NCBI GenBank assembly: GCA_913055925.1
Contig: CAJXLH010000078.1
Location: 1-9,887, forward strand
DNA: 9,887 nt
Direction of reading: 5' to 3'
DNA from: an uncultured Maritalea sp.
Lineage (GTDB): Bacteria > Pseudomonadota > Alphaproteobacteria > Rhizobiales > Devosiaceae
The translations under genes were made by a program, and so were the position numbers. Of the stretch, positions 1-6,056 are shown piece after piece (position 1 is the first letter of the stretch; every line of letters begins with the position of its first letter). A model generated the notes under the pieces. The model worked only from the letters and a program-made list of their open reading frames with translations. It had not been told where the DNA came from and made no database searches.

Positions 1-1
1 T

Positions 2-859
2 GAGCAAGAGTTGATTGCAGCGTCACCAAAAGCACGTCAGGCAAAATCAAAAGCGCGTATCAAGGCATACGACGAGTTGGTCAAAACCAACGAAGCTCGG
101 ACACAATCTAACACTGCGCAGATCATCATTCCGCCTGGTGAGCGTTTGGGCGATCAGGTCATTGACGTTGAAGGCTTGAGCAAAGGTTTTGGCGATCGTT
201 TGTTGATCGACAATCTGGAGTTTAAACTTCCTGCAGGCGGTATTGTCGGCATCATCGGCCCCAACGGCGCTGGTAAATCGACACTGTTTAAAATGATTAC
301 GGGTCAGGAACAGCCTGATAGCGGCAGCATCACTATCGGTTCTACTGTTCAACTTGGCTATGTTGATCAAAGCCGTGACGCTCTTGATCCAAACAAAACG
401 GTTTGGGAAGAGATTTCGGAAGGCAATGACATTCTGACACTTGGCAAACGTGAAATGAACAGCCGGGCGTACACCTCTGCATTTAACTTCAAAGGTGGCG
501 ATCAGCAGCAAAAAGTTGGTTCGCTTTCAGGTGGTCAACGCAACCGTGTTCACTTGGCCAAGATGCTAAAGTCTGGTGCGAACGTGCTACTGCTCGACGA
601 ACCGACCAACGATTTGGACACAGAAACTCTTTCTGCTTTGGAAGAAGCGCTGGAAGAATTTGCGGGTTGCGCCGTTGTGATCTCTCACGACCGGATGTTC
701 CTCGACCGTTTGGCGACGCACATTCTTGCGTTTGAAGGCGACAGCCACGTTGAGTGGTTTGAAGGAAACTTTGCTGATTATGAGGCAGACAAAATCCGTC
801 GCCTTGGTCCGGAAGCGGTGAACCCGAAGCGAGTGACATACAAGCCGCTTACACGCTAG
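2..859 (+). CDS. ettA: Energy-dependent translational throttle protein EttA (ABC-F ATPase), 3' part
   Basis: This is the C-terminal half of a soluble ABC-F ATPase. EttA binds the ribosomal E site and couples entry into elongation to the ATP/ADP level; it is not a transporter. The frame is open from base 2, so the start and first ABC domain lie upstream of the window. The visible part begins at the end of the inter-domain linker (PKARQAKSKARIKAYDEL) and continues with the complete second ABC domain: Walker A GPNGAGKS (from base 257), signature LSGGQ, Walker B LLLDEP and H-loop ISHDR. The phrases FIPPG-like IIPPGERLGD, VGIIGPNGAGKST, TVWEEIS, SRAY and FNFKG, and the ending PKRVTYKPL, match EttA rather than Uup or YheS from memory of the family. 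The gene ends in TAG and is followed by a strong terminator. Confidence 0.95.
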   Translation, partial: EQELIAASPKARQAKSKARIKAYDELVKTNEARTQSNTAQIIIPPGERLGDQVIDVEGLSKGFGDRLLIDNLEFKLPAGGIVGIIGPNGAGKSTLFKMITGQEQPDSGSITIGSTVQLGYVDQSRDALDPNKTVWEEISEGNDILTLGKREMNSRAYTSAFNFKGGDQQQKVGSLSGGQRNRVHLAKMLKSGANVLLLDEPTNDLDTETLSALEEALEEFAGCAVVISHDRMFLDRLATHILAFEGDSHVEWFEGNFADYEADKIRRLGPEAVNPKRVTYKPLTR

Positions 860-892
860 GCGCTTCGTCAATTTCCATTGTTGATTTTAGTG

Positions 893-930
893 ATCGCTCA
901 TGCACTGATGTGGATGAGCGATTTCTTTTT
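893..930 (+). terminator. Intrinsic terminator of ettA
   Basis: A perfect 9-bp inverted repeat, ATCGCTCAT (893-901) and ATGAGCGAT (914-922), has a 12-base loop that can partly pair further (CAC with GTG). It is followed at once by TTCTTTTT (923-930). It lies 33 bases after the ettA stop codon and has the standard form of a rho-independent terminator on the plus strand. It separates ettA from the hydrolase pair. Confidence 0.88.
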
Positions 931-974
931 GTCCGCGATTCCGCTGACAGTTTCAAACATCATTGGAGAATAAG

Positions 975-1790
975 GTGCATTTCAGCTTTGAACATGCCGG
1001 AGCTACTTTTGTTGGCGAACGGCAAGGCGAGGGACAGCCTGTCATTTTCTTGCACTGCGGTGTAGGGGATCACCGACAATGGTATGCGCAAGTTGAACAT
1101 TTTGGCCAAAATGCATTGGCCGTTGCCTACACGCGTCGGGGCTTTGGCGACACCAAACACGACGACCGTGCCTTTAGTCATGTCGATGATTTAATCGCGT
1201 TGATCGATTATTTGGGTGCAGAGAAGGCAATTCTCGTAGGGAATTCCATGGGTGGTGCGTTGGCAATCGACACCGTGTTGGTGCATCCAGATCGTGTTTC
1301 AAAGATTTGCATCATCGGTAGCGCGGTCACGGGCGATGATGGATCGTGGTTCGATGACAATGACAATCCTGATGTCGTCAATGAAATGCTCAAATCATAT
1401 AAAGAGGCGTACTCCAAGAAAGACTATGAAGCGTTGCTGCAGATTAGTACCCATGTTTGGCTAGGTGGCCCAACAAGTGATGCGGGGCGGGTTTCTCAGG
1501 AGCATCGCGATTTGTTCGCGAAAATGAATAAAGCGATCTATGCGCAAACGCCGCCAAGTCAAGAAATTGCGCGCTCGAGCGCTTTTGATCGCCTTTCTGA
1601 AATTCAACATGATGTTTTGGCCATTTGTGGCAAGTTAGATTTGCCATACATGGTTGCGCTGCATCGAAGGTTTGAAGCTGAGTTTCCGAAGATAAAAAGT
1701 CACTTCGTTGATGACGTGGCGCATTTGCCTGCTCTTGAACGACCCGATTTGATCAATCCACTTATTGATGCGTTCATATTTGATGATTGA
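975..1790 (+). CDS. Alpha/beta-fold hydrolase, first of a tandem pair
   Basis: A 271-residue alpha/beta hydrolase with no signal peptide or membrane segment, so probably cytosolic. Substrate unknown. The expected catalytic set is visible: oxyanion-loop region HCGVGDHRQW near residues 27-36, nucleophile elbow GNSMGG with Ser91, a probable acid Asp222 (GKLDLPY) and His250 (AHLPALERPD). YTRRGFG matches the usual Y-D-x-RGFG strand-turn. I chose GTG at 975 because GGAG (965-968) sits six bases upstream and because the protein then aligns at its N-terminus with its neighbour. The frame can be extended to TTG at 963, but that codon has no ribosome binding site. The next gene is a diverged paralogue 47 bases downstream, suggesting one transcript. 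Esterase, lactonase or C-C hydrolase activity are all possible; the sequence does not decide. Confidence 0.85.
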   Translation: MHFSFEHAGATFVGERQGEGQPVIFLHCGVGDHRQWYAQVEHFGQNALAVAYTRRGFGDTKHDDRAFSHVDDLIALIDYLGAEKAILVGNSMGGALAIDTVLVHPDRVSKICIIGSAVTGDDGSWFDDNDNPDVVNEMLKSYKEAYSKKDYEALLQISTHVWLGGPTSDAGRVSQEHRDLFAKMNKAIYAQTPPSQEIARSSAFDRLSEIQHDVLAICGKLDLPYMVALHRRFEAEFPKIKSHFVDDVAHLPALERPDLINPLIDAFIFDD

Positions 1791-1837
1791 CGGTCCTCGG
1801 GGTCACCAGCATAGTTGAGCCATCAAAGGATACTCAG

Positions 1838-2641
1838 ATGCCGATATTCAATATACCCGTTGCAAACGGAATGCTTTTTGGTCGCGAACGTGGCGCTGGT
1901 TCGCCGATTGTGTTTTTACACGCTGGGGTTTGCGACCATCGCATGTGGATGGGGCAATTGGATGATTTGAGTGAGGATTTTCAAGCTATTGCTTATGATC
2001 GGCGTGGTTTTGGCCAGGCCGATAGTGAAGATGTCAGTTTTGATGACGTTGAAGACTTGAAGGCGTTGCTCGATCATTTTTCTATTCAACGCGCCATTCT
2101 TGTTGGGTGTTCCATGGGCGGTGGGTTGGCGGTTGAGTTTGCCCTCAAATACCCAGATCGCGTGTCAGGTCTTTTCCTTGTCGCGTCGTCTATGCGCGGC
2201 GCGCCGATTCCGGCGCAATCTGAGTTGGAAGACAAGACCGACGAAGAATATGATCGGATGGAGGCGGCAGCGACGCCTCAAGAGCTAAATAAGTATGAAG
2301 CAAAGATATGGCTGGACGGGTATGCGCAAAAGGAAGGACGCGTTGCGGAAGACATGCGCGCACTATTCCTTGATATGAACGCGAAACACATTGGGCATGA
2401 ACGCTCCGGCGAACATGTTGAACGTAAGCCATTCTTTGATCGACTTAGCGAGATTTCTGTACCTACCTTGCTGCTATCAGGCGACCTTGATTTCTCATAT
2501 TTTCAGAGTGTGAATGCCCTCGCACATGGAAAAATCGCAGGTAGCACTGTCGAGAGAATGCCAAATAGTGCGCATTTGCCCAATATGGATGACCCCCAAT
2601 TGTTCAACCAGCTGCTCGCGGATTTTCTCGCTCAGTTTTAG
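1838..2641 (+). CDS. Alpha/beta-fold hydrolase, second of a tandem pair
   Basis: A 267-residue alpha/beta hydrolase that aligns end to end with the preceding gene. The catalytic set is Ser92 in GCSMGG, a probable acid Asp218 (SGDLDFSYF) and His246 (SAHLPNMDDP). The oxyanion-loop region is HAGVCDHRMW and the YDRRGFG motif is intact. In both proteins exactly 27 residues separate the Asp and the His, which supports duplication from a common ancestor. The start is ATG 1838, preceded by AAGGA (1826-1830) at a seven-base distance. An in-frame TTG at 1787 would overlap the previous stop but would add 17 residues unmatched in the paralogue. No signal peptide or membrane segment is seen. The two proteins differ in the cap region (around residues 120-200), so they may act on different substrates. 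Function unknown beyond hydrolase. Confidence 0.86.
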   Translation: MPIFNIPVANGMLFGRERGAGSPIVFLHAGVCDHRMWMGQLDDLSEDFQAIAYDRRGFGQADSEDVSFDDVEDLKALLDHFSIQRAILVGCSMGGGLAVEFALKYPDRVSGLFLVASSMRGAPIPAQSELEDKTDEEYDRMEAAATPQELNKYEAKIWLDGYAQKEGRVAEDMRALFLDMNAKHIGHERSGEHVERKPFFDRLSEISVPTLLLSGDLDFSYFQSVNALAHGKIAGSTVERMPNSAHLPNMDDPQLFNQLLADFLAQF

Positions 2642-2744
2642 CGGTACGCAATCAAATCGAGTGAACAAACTCATTTTGACAATTGATTAGAATGGATTTG
2701 CGCACCGTGATAGGTTTGCGGTCCAACCAATCTTAGGCGTTACC

Positions 2745-3683
2745 ATGTCCGATCAATCTTATTCCCGCGAAACCAAATTGGGTGCCCTTAGTGCTGCAGC
2801 AGCTTATACGCTTTGGGGCGTGTTTCCGCTGTTCTTTAAGCTTTTGGGCGACGTAAGCGTTTACGTTGTGATTGCCCACCGTGTGGTTTGGTCTGCCGTT
2901 TTTGTCGCGCTTTTTCTTTATCTAATGAAACGCCTTGGCGAAATCGCGCCTGTCCTTAAATCGCGCCGTTCTCTGCTGTTGTTGATTGGGTCGACAGCGA
3001 CCATCACGGTCAATTGGACAGTTTTTGTCTGGGCGATTGACAACAATCAGGTGCTCTCGGTGAGCTTTGGTTACTTTATGAACCCGCTGGTGAATATCGC
3101 GATCGGGATGATTTTGCTCGGCGAGCGGCAAAACAAACTGCAAACTATTGCAATTGCGATTGCGGCCATTGCGGTTGGAATTCAAGCCTATGGCGTTGGA
3201 GGTTTCCCCTGGGTGTCGATTGTGCTTGCGACATCCTTTGCGTTTTACGGTTATTTCCGTAAGACGGTGGAAGTTGGTGCGGCACCGGGTCTTTTGATCG
3301 AGACCACAATTCTTGTGCCATTTGCTATCGCGTTCCTTTTTTGGATGGGGCCAACAACGCCAGTTCCCTCTGCGGATGCGAGTTGGGGCCTGTGGGCGCT
3401 ATTGTTTATGTGCGGACCCGCAACAGCAATTCCTTTGATCTTGTTCTCAATCGGTGCGCGGCGCTTGCGCATGACAACGATCGGCATTTTTCAATACATT
3501 GCGCCTTCTATACAATTCATCATTGCCATCACCTTGTTGGGTGAAGAACTAAACCAAACTCGCTTGTTGAGCTTTGCGCTAATTTGGGTATCACTGTTCA
3601 TATTCACCTATGACTCGGTGGCAACATCCTCGCAGAAAAGTAAAGTAGTAAAGAATGCAAAAGGTACCAGCGCAGAAGCTTAA
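2745..3683 (+). CDS. rarD: RarD-type EamA/DMT-superfamily inner-membrane transporter
   Basis: A 312-residue, strongly hydrophobic protein with about ten membrane segments in two EamA-like halves. It belongs to the drug/metabolite transporter superfamily and is expected in the cytoplasmic membrane. RarD landmarks are present: YTLWGVFPLFFKLL near residues 21-34, AHRVVWS (44-50), NWTVFVWAIDNNQVLSVSFGY (from 90) leading into FMNPL, GERQNKLQ, FAFYGYFRK, the ET pair in the centre, GPATAIPLILF and FQYIAPSIQF followed by GEEL. The C-terminal tail of about 25 residues is polar and Lys/Ser rich. The name RarD comes from old chloramphenicol-resistance work; the physiological substrate of most members is not known. 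The start is ATG 2745, with AGG at 2735-2737 as a modest ribosome binding site. The end overlaps the next gene by 29 bases. Confidence 0.9.
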   Translation: MSDQSYSRETKLGALSAAAAYTLWGVFPLFFKLLGDVSVYVVIAHRVVWSAVFVALFLYLMKRLGEIAPVLKSRRSLLLLIGSTATITVNWTVFVWAIDNNQVLSVSFGYFMNPLVNIAIGMILLGERQNKLQTIAIAIAAIAVGIQAYGVGGFPWVSIVLATSFAFYGYFRKTVEVGAAPGLLIETTILVPFAIAFLFWMGPTTPVPSADASWGLWALLFMCGPATAIPLILFSIGARRLRMTTIGIFQYIAPSIQFIIAITLLGEELNQTRLLSFALIWVSLFIFTYDSVATSSQKSKVVKNAKGTSAEA

Positions 3684-4239
3684 AGGAACACTGGCAGGCG
3701 TATTCGCGGCGAGGGGAGGCGATTTTGTCTCTCGCGAAGTCGACGAGCTTTCGCTGACTTTTGATGGGATTGAAGGCGACTACCATGCTGGTACGACAAG
3801 GCTCTCGGGCGGACGTGAACCTTGGTACAAGCGCGGCACGGAAATGCGCAATGAACGCCAAATTTCCATGTTGTCGGTGGAAGAAATGAATGACGTTGCA
3901 CAGGCGCTCAATATCGAAACAACTGATGTGGGCGCGATTGGTGGCAATTTTTTGATTGAGGGCGTACCAAATTTTTCGAAGCTGCCACCGCGTACGCAGA
4001 TGTTCTTCCCATCTGGCGCAGTTGTGCGGATTGATGGCTACAATGCACCTTGCAAGATTTCGGGCAAAAGCTTGCAGAACCAAAATCCAGGTCGCGAGGA
4101 TATTGAACTTGGCTTTGTGCAAGCGGCGCGCGAGACACGCGGGCTTGTCGGTTGGGTGGAAAAGCCCGGTGTCGTTAAAGCGGGTGATGAGATTACATTT
4201 AGGATTTGGCCGCAAGAACTGTATGTGGTCGAAAGCTAA
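3655..4239 (+). CDS. MOSC-domain protein
   Basis: A 194-residue protein that is essentially one MOSC domain (molybdenum cofactor sulfurase C-terminal type). Such domains bind molybdenum cofactor or carry sulfur on a conserved cysteine. Seen here: GIEGDYHAG (38-46), matching the family G-hydrophobic-x-GD-x-H motif; ERQISMLSVEEM (67-78); GAIGGNFLIEG (93-103) in the place of the GEN motif; and the conserved cysteine Cys133 in NAPCKISGKSL. No YiiM-type extension or ferredoxin domain is present. The start ATG 3655 lies inside the 3' end of the rarD-like gene, with no clear ribosome binding site, so translation is probably coupled to rarD. A later start would remove the first beta strand. The partner enzyme and sulfur donor cannot be inferred from the neighbours. 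Confidence 0.88.
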   Translation: MQKVPAQKLKGTLAGVFAARGGDFVSREVDELSLTFDGIEGDYHAGTTRLSGGREPWYKRGTEMRNERQISMLSVEEMNDVAQALNIETTDVGAIGGNFLIEGVPNFSKLPPRTQMFFPSGAVVRIDGYNAPCKISGKSLQNQNPGREDIELGFVQAARETRGLVGWVEKPGVVKAGDEITFRIWPQELYVVES

Positions 4240-4432
4240 ACTGTCTGCTTTCTTCCTCCTAAGCGCCCCCGCAATTGCGTGAACCTTTGCCGAAGCGCTT
4301 GGTTAAAGTTCGGTTTCTGCCTTCGCTAAAGCTTGTTTCAACTATTGTTCAACTCTTATCTAAAAGCTTCAACGGCTAACTACACTTGGTCTTCATAGTG
4401 GTGCAATCAGCATATCCCGTGGAGGTGGAGTT
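4240..4432. other. Intergenic leader upstream of the DUF2336 gene
   Basis: This stretch of 193 bases contains no credible gene. It has a weak hairpin (CCGAA 4290-4294 with TTCGG 4309-4313, then TTTCT) that might end the rarD-MOSC transcript. It also carries three TTCAAC copies (4337, 4348, 4368) and a strong ribosome binding site at its end. I could not settle on a promoter; a TTGTTT at 4333-4338 with TATCTA at 4357-4362 is only a weak candidate. Confidence 0.4.
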
Positions 4433-5566
4433 GTGGAGAATACATCAGGTAAAGGTTCAGCGTTCGCGAACTTCAACGCTTTGACCAACGATCCAGACAG
4501 CGTTGAGTGCGCCGAGTTGATGCGCAACATGGCTAAATTGTTCCGTCATGTTGTAGATAGATGCGACGACGAGCAAATCGCAAAATATGATGAAGTTCTT
4601 TGTCAGCTTGCCGAAATCGTAGAAGCGGAAGCGCGTGCAGATGTCGCCGAAATGCTGGCGCCGCTAAGTCGAGCGCCTGGCAGTGTGGTGATCATGCTGG
4701 CCAATGATAAAATTGAAGTCGCGGCGCCGCTATTAGAGTTTTCCAGCGTTCTTTCAGACGACGATTTAATTGAAATTGTGCAAGCCCAATCAGAAGGACA
4801 TCGCTTTGCGATTGCCGGTCGCAATCCGGTCACAGATCGTGTTGGCTCGGAAATCGTGAAATGCGGCGACAACGCTACTGTTTTGCGTTTGGTTGAAAAT
4901 GAAAACGCTGAAATCGGTGATGGTACCGGTGGTAGCCTTTTGAAACGCGCTGGCAAAGATCGCGAAATTGCAATGGGTCTCGGGCTACGTCGCGATATCG
5001 ACTGGAAAGAAATTCACGCTCGGTTGTCGATCGCTGGTCAACGAGCTGTTCGCCATCTGGCAAACGCAGACAGCTTTGTTGAAAAAGAAGAAATTGAAGA
5101 AGCACAAGCTGTCGTTCTTAACCGGATTAAGAATGAAGTTGGCTTTAACGCTAAAGAATGGAAAGTTGCTTGGGGGCAGGTGAAAGCCTTGGCCGACCGC
5201 CGACAGTTCAATCTTTCGTCGCTAGAGCGGTTCTGTCGATTTGGATATGGCCACCATGTGGCAAGCGCGTTGGCAATTCTATTGCGCGTGAAACCAGAAG
5301 TCTTGGTGAAGTGGCTTGCGGCGCAAGACACGGGAGCGCTCACTGTCGCAATCCGTGCTTTGAACTTTGACCCAGAATTGTTTCAGCGGGTGATGGTTAC
5401 GTTGCCGTGGCGAGACAAAGTGAGCCGGGAAGATGCCGCAGAAGCTGCGCAGAAATATGCGACGCTATCGCGCGAAGATGCGCGAGACATTTTTGAAATG
5501 TGGCGCTCACACTCGTTTGCCAAAAATGGCAACCCAGAGCGTCAGCAATCGGTAAATGTTGCTTAA
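4433..5566 (+). CDS. DUF2336 family protein of unknown function
   Basis: A 377-residue protein that I assign to DUF2336, a family found mainly in Alphaproteobacteria, from its characteristic pattern. ALTNDPDSVECAELMRNMAKLF is followed by DDEQIAKYDEVLCQLAEIVEAEARADVAEMLAPL, then LANDKIEVAAPLLEFSSVLSDDDLIEI, GHRFAIAGRNPVTDRV and a second repeat-like GDNATVLRLVENENAEI. The run of short paired helices suggests an alpha-solenoid like HEAT repeats, which fits a protein-binding scaffold. There are no membrane segments, signal peptide or obvious catalytic residues. The start is GTG 4433, set by an excellent ribosome binding site GGAGG (4421-4425) seven bases upstream. It appears monocistronic, with convergent transcription from the ArsR gene downstream. 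No biochemical role is known to me, and the neighbours do not suggest one. Confidence 0.85.
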   Translation: MENTSGKGSAFANFNALTNDPDSVECAELMRNMAKLFRHVVDRCDDEQIAKYDEVLCQLAEIVEAEARADVAEMLAPLSRAPGSVVIMLANDKIEVAAPLLEFSSVLSDDDLIEIVQAQSEGHRFAIAGRNPVTDRVGSEIVKCGDNATVLRLVENENAEIGDGTGGSLLKRAGKDREIAMGLGLRRDIDWKEIHARLSIAGQRAVRHLANADSFVEKEEIEEAQAVVLNRIKNEVGFNAKEWKVAWGQVKALADRRQFNLSSLERFCRFGYGHHVASALAILLRVKPEVLVKWLAAQDTGALTVAIRALNFDPELFQRVMVTLPWRDKVSREDAAEAAQKYATLSREDARDIFEMWRSHSFAKNGNPERQQSVNVA

Positions 5567-5587
5567 GGCAATAGCCTAGAATCAATA

Positions 5588-5610
5588 ATGGCTCAGCCGT
5601 GCTGAGCCAT
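5588..5610. terminator. Hairpin between the convergent DUF2336 and ArsR genes
   Basis: A perfect 10-bp inverted repeat, ATGGCTCAGC (5588-5597) and GCTGAGCCAT (5601-5610), with a three-base loop. It sits between two convergent genes. On the minus strand it is followed by the T-rich TTATTGATTCT, so it most likely ends the ArsR transcript. On the plus strand no T-run follows directly, though it may still slow or protect the DUF2336 mRNA end. The last codons and stop of the ArsR gene lie inside the hairpin. Confidence 0.65.
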
Positions 5611-5901
5611 CCATCCAGAAACTTTTTCCAAGGCGCTTTTGTTCAGTGAACACATGCGCCATTGGCGATCAATACGCCGATCTATCAAACCCGCTGATTC
5701 GAGAACACGAAGGTGCCGTGAAATGGCCGGTGCTGTGATTGAATATGGCTCACTCAAATCCCCCACTGACATCTCGCCGCGCTTAGAAAGCTGTTCGACA
5801 ATTGAGATTCGGACAGGGTCAGATAAAGCGTTGAGAATGGCGCATAGCCGCTCTCTTTCGTGATCCATTTCCTCCACCGTGGCGTGACCTTTTTTTGTCA
5901 T
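5593..5901 (-). CDS. Short ArsR-family winged-helix regulator
   Basis: A 102-residue ArsR-type winged-helix protein, so probably a dimeric DNA-binding repressor. The core is typical: ILNALSDPVRISIVEQL (22-38), SVGDLSEPYSITAPAISRHLRVLESAGLIDRR with the recognition helix at about 56-67, and the wing IDRQWRMCSL. There is no ELCVCDL-type metal site; the only cysteines are Cys20 and Cys84, which are not paired. It resembles the regulators that usually sit beside AHSA1/SRPBCC genes, but it stops at VSGWMAQHG, where relatives continue with a further helix, and no such partner gene is present. The start is uncertain: ATG at 5901 has no ribosome binding site, while ATG at 5868 (91 residues) has GGTGGAGG very close upstream. 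The gene is divergent from the regulator-metF unit. Confidence 0.82.
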   Translation of the reverse strand: MTKKGHATVEEMDHERERLCAILNALSDPVRISIVEQLSKRGEMSVGDLSEPYSITAPAISRHLRVLESAGLIDRRIDRQWRMCSLNKSALEKVSGWMAQHG

Positions 5902-5993
5902 CTTTTTTACGACTCTTATTTAATCTTTGTTTTAATTGTGGTTTTTGCAACCAGGTCGTCTTTAAAACGGTGTAAGTGCTTTAACCTATTTTC

Positions 5994-6021
5994 TTGCCAA
6001 ATTCTGTATTTGGGATATAAA
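5994..6021 (+). promoter_or_regulatory. Probable promoter of the regulator-metF unit
   Basis: TTGCCA (5994-5999) and TATAAA (6016-6021) are separated by 16 bases, an acceptable sigma-70 type -35/-10 pair. The expected transcript start near 6028 leaves a short leader before the ribosome binding site at 6044-6050. The -10 lies inside the inverted repeat at 6014-6035, and the spacer contains a second small inverted repeat. This is a sequence match only; no start site is known. Confidence 0.5.
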
Positions 6022-6035
6022 GATAGCTTTATATC
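6014..6035. promoter_or_regulatory. Perfect inverted repeat, probable ArsR-type operator
   Basis: GATATAAAG (6014-6022) and CTTTATATC (6027-6035) are perfect inverted copies separated by ATAG. The site covers the -10 element and the likely transcript start of the ArsR/methyltransferase-metF unit, the standard position for a repressor operator. The AAAG-N4-CTTT core in an AT-rich palindrome resembles what I remember of SahR operators in Proteobacteria, but I cannot verify that here. The encoded fusion regulator is the natural candidate to bind it. Confidence 0.68.
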
Positions 6036-6043
6036 ATTATGTC

Positions 6044-6050
6044 GGTGGAG
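6044..6050 (+). promoter_or_regulatory. Ribosome binding site deciding the regulator start
   Basis: GGTGGAG lies six bases before GTG 6057. The upstream in-frame ATG at 6039 has no such site and is only three bases after the operator. This favours GTG 6057 as the start. Confidence 0.6.
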
Positions 6051-6056
6051 CCGTTT

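Noticed and set aside
963..974. TTG 963 as the start of the first hydrolase
   Set aside because: It has no ribosome binding site, whereas GTG 975 follows GGAG at a good distance and gives an N-terminus matching the paralogue.
1787..1837. TTG 1787, overlapping the stop of the first hydrolase as TTGA, as the start of the second
   Set aside because: ATG 1838 has AAGGA seven bases upstream and the extra 17 residues have no counterpart in the paralogue.
2676..2693. TTGACA (2676-2681) and TAGAAT (2688-2693) as a promoter for the rarD-like gene
   Set aside because: The boxes are only six bases apart and no -10-like sequence lies at 16-18 bases from TTGACA. Either may be used separately, but the pair is not a promoter.
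3604..4215. Long open frame on the minus strand opposite the MOSC gene
   Set aside because: It lies opposite a well-supported gene, has no recognisable motif and no ribosome binding site.
4290..4318. CCGAA/TTCGG hairpin followed by TTTCT as the terminator of the MOSC gene
   Set aside because: The stem is only five base pairs with a 14-base loop and a short T-run; I kept it as a remark in the leader entry and did not call it.
5920..5935. TTAA-N8-TTAA resembling a CtrA box
   Set aside because: CtrA sites need seven bases between the half-sites; here there are eight, in an AT-rich stretch where such matches arise by chance.
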